Origin: Brevibacterium renqingii | GTDB lineage: Bacteria > Actinomycetota > Actinomycetes > Actinomycetales > Brevibacteriaceae | DNA length: 43,616 nucleotides | Assembly: GCF_017808105.1 (NCBI RefSeq) | Contig: NZ_JADBHF010000019.1 | Coordinates: 1-43,616, forward strand | Reading direction: 5' to 3' | Part shown: positions 42,057 to 43,616 of the stretch, piece after piece | Position numbering within the stretch: position 1 is the stretch's first letter | Layout: each line of letters starts with the position of its first letter | Program-made: the position numbers and the translations under genes | Notes under the pieces: model-generated | What the model was told of the DNA's origin: nothing | The model's input: the letters and a program-made list of their open reading frames with translations, nothing else | Databases searched by the model: none

Positions 42057-43269
42057 TCAGGCAGCAGTGGCCACCTCGGGTGTGTGGAAGTAGGCACCAT
42101 CGCGCAGCATCGCGTACAGCACGTTACAGCGCCTGCGCGCTAACGCGATCAGTGCCTGATTGTGTTTCTTATGCTCGGCACGTTTCTTGTCGTAATACGC
42201 CCTCGACAACGGGTCCTTCAACGCGACGAACGCTGACAGGAACAGGGCTCGTTTGAGGACCTTATTGCCCCGACGCGAGGAATGATCTCCTCGGATCGAG
42301 GTTCCCGACCGCCATGTCACTGGTACCAGGCCGGCATAAGACGCGAGATGCCCGGCTGATTCGAAGTCCTTACCCACCACTTCGGTCAGGATCCTCGCCG
42401 CTGTCCTGACGCCGACTGCCGGCATCGACGTCAGGAGTCCGAAAAGCGGATGGGCCTGGACCAGGCCCTCGATGCGGGCGAACACCTCGTCTCGCGACTG
42501 GCGTGTCTGCGCCAACGACGTCGCCAGTTGGGGCAAGACGAGTCCGGCCGCATCGGTGCCCGACACCACCACCGTCTGCCCATCCAACGCAGTGAAGATC
42601 GCTGCCGCCCACCGTTTCCACGCCCTGGGCGCCTGATTACGCAGCAGCGTCTCGACACGCCGTTTGCCGGCATGCCGCAAAGACTGTGGTGTCGGATACT
42701 TCGCCACCAGGGCCAGCATGGCGGGATGATCCAAGTGGGGACCGATGACGGTCTCTAAGCCGGGGTGGATCTGGGTGAGCAGCCCGCGGATCCGGTTCGA
42801 CGTCGCGATGGCTTGTTTGGCGAGGTCATCGTCATAGCCACACAGCATCGACAACTCGGCCACATTCTCATCAGCAACCCGGATCCCCCCGCAGCGTGTG
42901 GGGCATGGTCCGGGCGGCTTCAGCGATGATGCCGGCGTCTCTGGCATCGGTCTTCGCCTCACCCGGGTGGAGATCGGCGATGCGGCGCATCGCCAGTCCG
43001 GGCAGGTAGGCGACCATGATGCCCTGGGCTTGGGCGACCGTGACGGGCAGCGCCCCGATCGTGGCGGGCTGGTCGACAACAACCAGCAGTCTCCCGTGCT
43101 TGCGCAGGCGGGTGATCAGGGCCTTCAGTTTCGTTTCGTTCTGCGGCAGGGCTTTCGACAGGAGTTGTTTTCCGTCACGGTCGAGTGCGACGGCGTGGTG
43201 GTTGTGTTTGCCGACATCGATGCCGATGAATACGTCGATGTCAGCGTGGTTGGTAATCATGTCACTCAT
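42057..43269 (-). pseudogene. IS110-family DEDD transposase/recombinase with a frameshift
   Basis: The N-terminal part (from ATG 43269) holds the RuvC-like DEDD domain: Asp18 in IGIDVGKHNHH, Asp66 in LVVVDQP, and Asp108/Asp111 in AKTDARDA. The C-terminal part in another frame contains RGLLTQIHPGLE, the helix-hairpin-like SMPAVGVRTAARIL, and WRSGTSIRGD with the conserved serine of the Tnp domain. The two frames join at a run of six C on the plus strand (42885-42890); five would restore TMPHTLRG-IRVADENVAEL, giving a normal protein of about 403 residues. So this copy is inactive, slips, or carries a sequencing indel. IS110 enzymes are guided by a structured RNA from the element's non-coding end. 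Confidence 0.88.
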
Positions 43270-43539
43270 CTTCTTCGACTCATGTGACCGGATATTGGTT
43301 GTGGTTCGGCTGGCCGGTGGTGCTGGGTGGCTCCTGGGTTCGGCATCCACGTTACGGTCGGGCTCAAGGCATGTGTTCTGCCAGTGGTTCTGGCCCCTAT
43401 CAGCGATTTCCCTGGTGCCTTCGAACCCCGGTGACTACACCCCCCGGATCATGATGACTGGGGGCATCAATCATGCCGGAGTCCTCAGGCCAGCGAGCCC
43501 TTCTATCCTGACGGATGGTGGGGCTACTTAAAAGGTAAC
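43270..43539 (-). ncRNA. Candidate bridge-RNA region of the IS110-family element
   Basis: The 270 bases between the transposase start and the element's 5' end are non-coding, as in IS110-group elements whose bridge RNA lies there. Two internal segments match the element borders. GCCCCTAT at 43393-43400 equals the octamer inside both end repeats. CACCCCCCGG at 43438-43447 is the reverse complement of CCGGGGGGTG at 41920-41929, which spans the junction with the IS3 remnant. On the transposase strand one copy is same-sense and the other antisense, as guide segments should be. The second segment can also pair with GCCCCC nearby as a hairpin, so chance or structure may explain it. RNA limits are not defined. 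Confidence 0.45.
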
Positions 43540-43553
43540 GGGGGTGCCCCTAT

Positions 43554-43616
43554 ATTTATTCATAGGCCCTGAACGGGGTCTGGTCGCTGGTCCTGGTATG
43601 GCTGATTTGCCCTGTC
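43554..43616. other. Unassigned flank beyond the IS110-family element
   Basis: The last 63 bases follow the second core repeat. They do not continue the IS3-family reading frame interrupted on the other side, so either the target was already rearranged or this is a different element. Too short to classify. Confidence 0.4.

Larger units (their letters stand above)
41923..43553 (-). mobile_element. IS110-family insertion element
   Basis: About 1.6 kb. Both ends carry the same 14 bases, GGGGGTGCCCCTAT, at 41923-41936 and 43540-43553. Between them lies one transposase-type gene on the minus strand, a roughly 120-base 3' non-coding end, and a roughly 270-base 5' non-coding end. There are no terminal inverted repeats, as expected for IS110. 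The element follows directly on a truncated IS3-family gene at its 41923 side. The 43540-43553 side is followed by 63 bases I cannot assign. Repeated core sequences at both ends fit recombination at a short shared core rather than a target duplication. Confidence 0.75.

Noticed and set aside
41923..43553. The 14-base end repeats as a target-site duplication
   Set aside because: IS110-family elements do not normally duplicate target sites, and the repeat extends into a sequence echoed inside the element; a shared recombination core explains it better.
1..43616. CRISPR arrays, tRNA and rRNA genes, replication origin
   Set aside because: No regularly spaced repeats, cloverleaf-like sequence, ribosomal RNA segment or DnaA-box cluster was seen on reading both strands.

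Overview
The window is a high-GC chromosome segment from an actinobacterium. Gene style, lipoprotein signals and several apparently leaderless starts fit the order Micrococcales, and a Brevibacterium-like organism is my best guess; the genus is inference, because no rRNA or other phylogenetic marker is present. Nearly everything is transport, catabolism and regulation. I found no tRNA, rRNA or CRISPR array.

Layout. (1) 1-9692: the 3' end of an MHS-type MFS transporter; an Asp/Glu-type racemase divergent from a LysR regulator that overlaps a complete TRAP transporter (dctQ, dctM, dctP); a UbiB/ABC1-family kinase-like protein; an SDR dehydrogenase. (2) 9697-17765, minus strand: a compact seven-gene unit running amidohydrolase, COG0523 (CobW/G3E) GTPase, peptide/nickel-type ABC transporter (binding lipoprotein, two permeases, two ATPases). 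(3) 17820-31850: a taurine/sulfoacetaldehyde dissimilation region in two halves. xsc lies under a strong promoter, divergent from an IclR regulator followed by a CobS-like AAA+ ATPase and a CobT-like VWA protein. The second half is tpa-pta-permease with a MocR/TauR-like regulator and a tandem universal stress protein. Between the halves sit a small lipoprotein and a WapI-like immunity protein. (4) 32089-36009: a LysR regulator divergent from a three-gene overlapping unit, namely a sodium:solute symporter, a 53-residue single-pass membrane protein that normal gene calling would miss, and a DadA-like FAD oxidoreductase. (5) 36048-39965: a frameshifted membrane-protein gene, a patatin-like phospholipase and a large membrane-anchored beta-propeller-like protein. 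(6) 39989-43616: a decayed, AT-richer end with an IclR C-terminal remnant, a DUF2971 gene, a broken IS3-family element, and an IS110-family element abutting it.

How the genes work together. Tpa would convert taurine to sulfoacetaldehyde, Xsc would split that to acetyl phosphate and sulfite, and Pta would pass the acetyl group to CoA. The APC-type permease is a plausible taurine importer. No sulfite exporter or sulfite dehydrogenase is visible here. Operators and promoters can be proposed between xsc and iclR and upstream of uspA.

The most interesting items are: the IS110 non-coding end, where a possible bridge-RNA guide matches both element ends; the CobS/CobT pair beside xsc with no cobN in view; the nested inverted repeats around the xsc promoter; the metallochaperone-like GTPase sandwiched between an amidohydrolase and its transporter; and the overlapping small membrane protein of the symporter operon.
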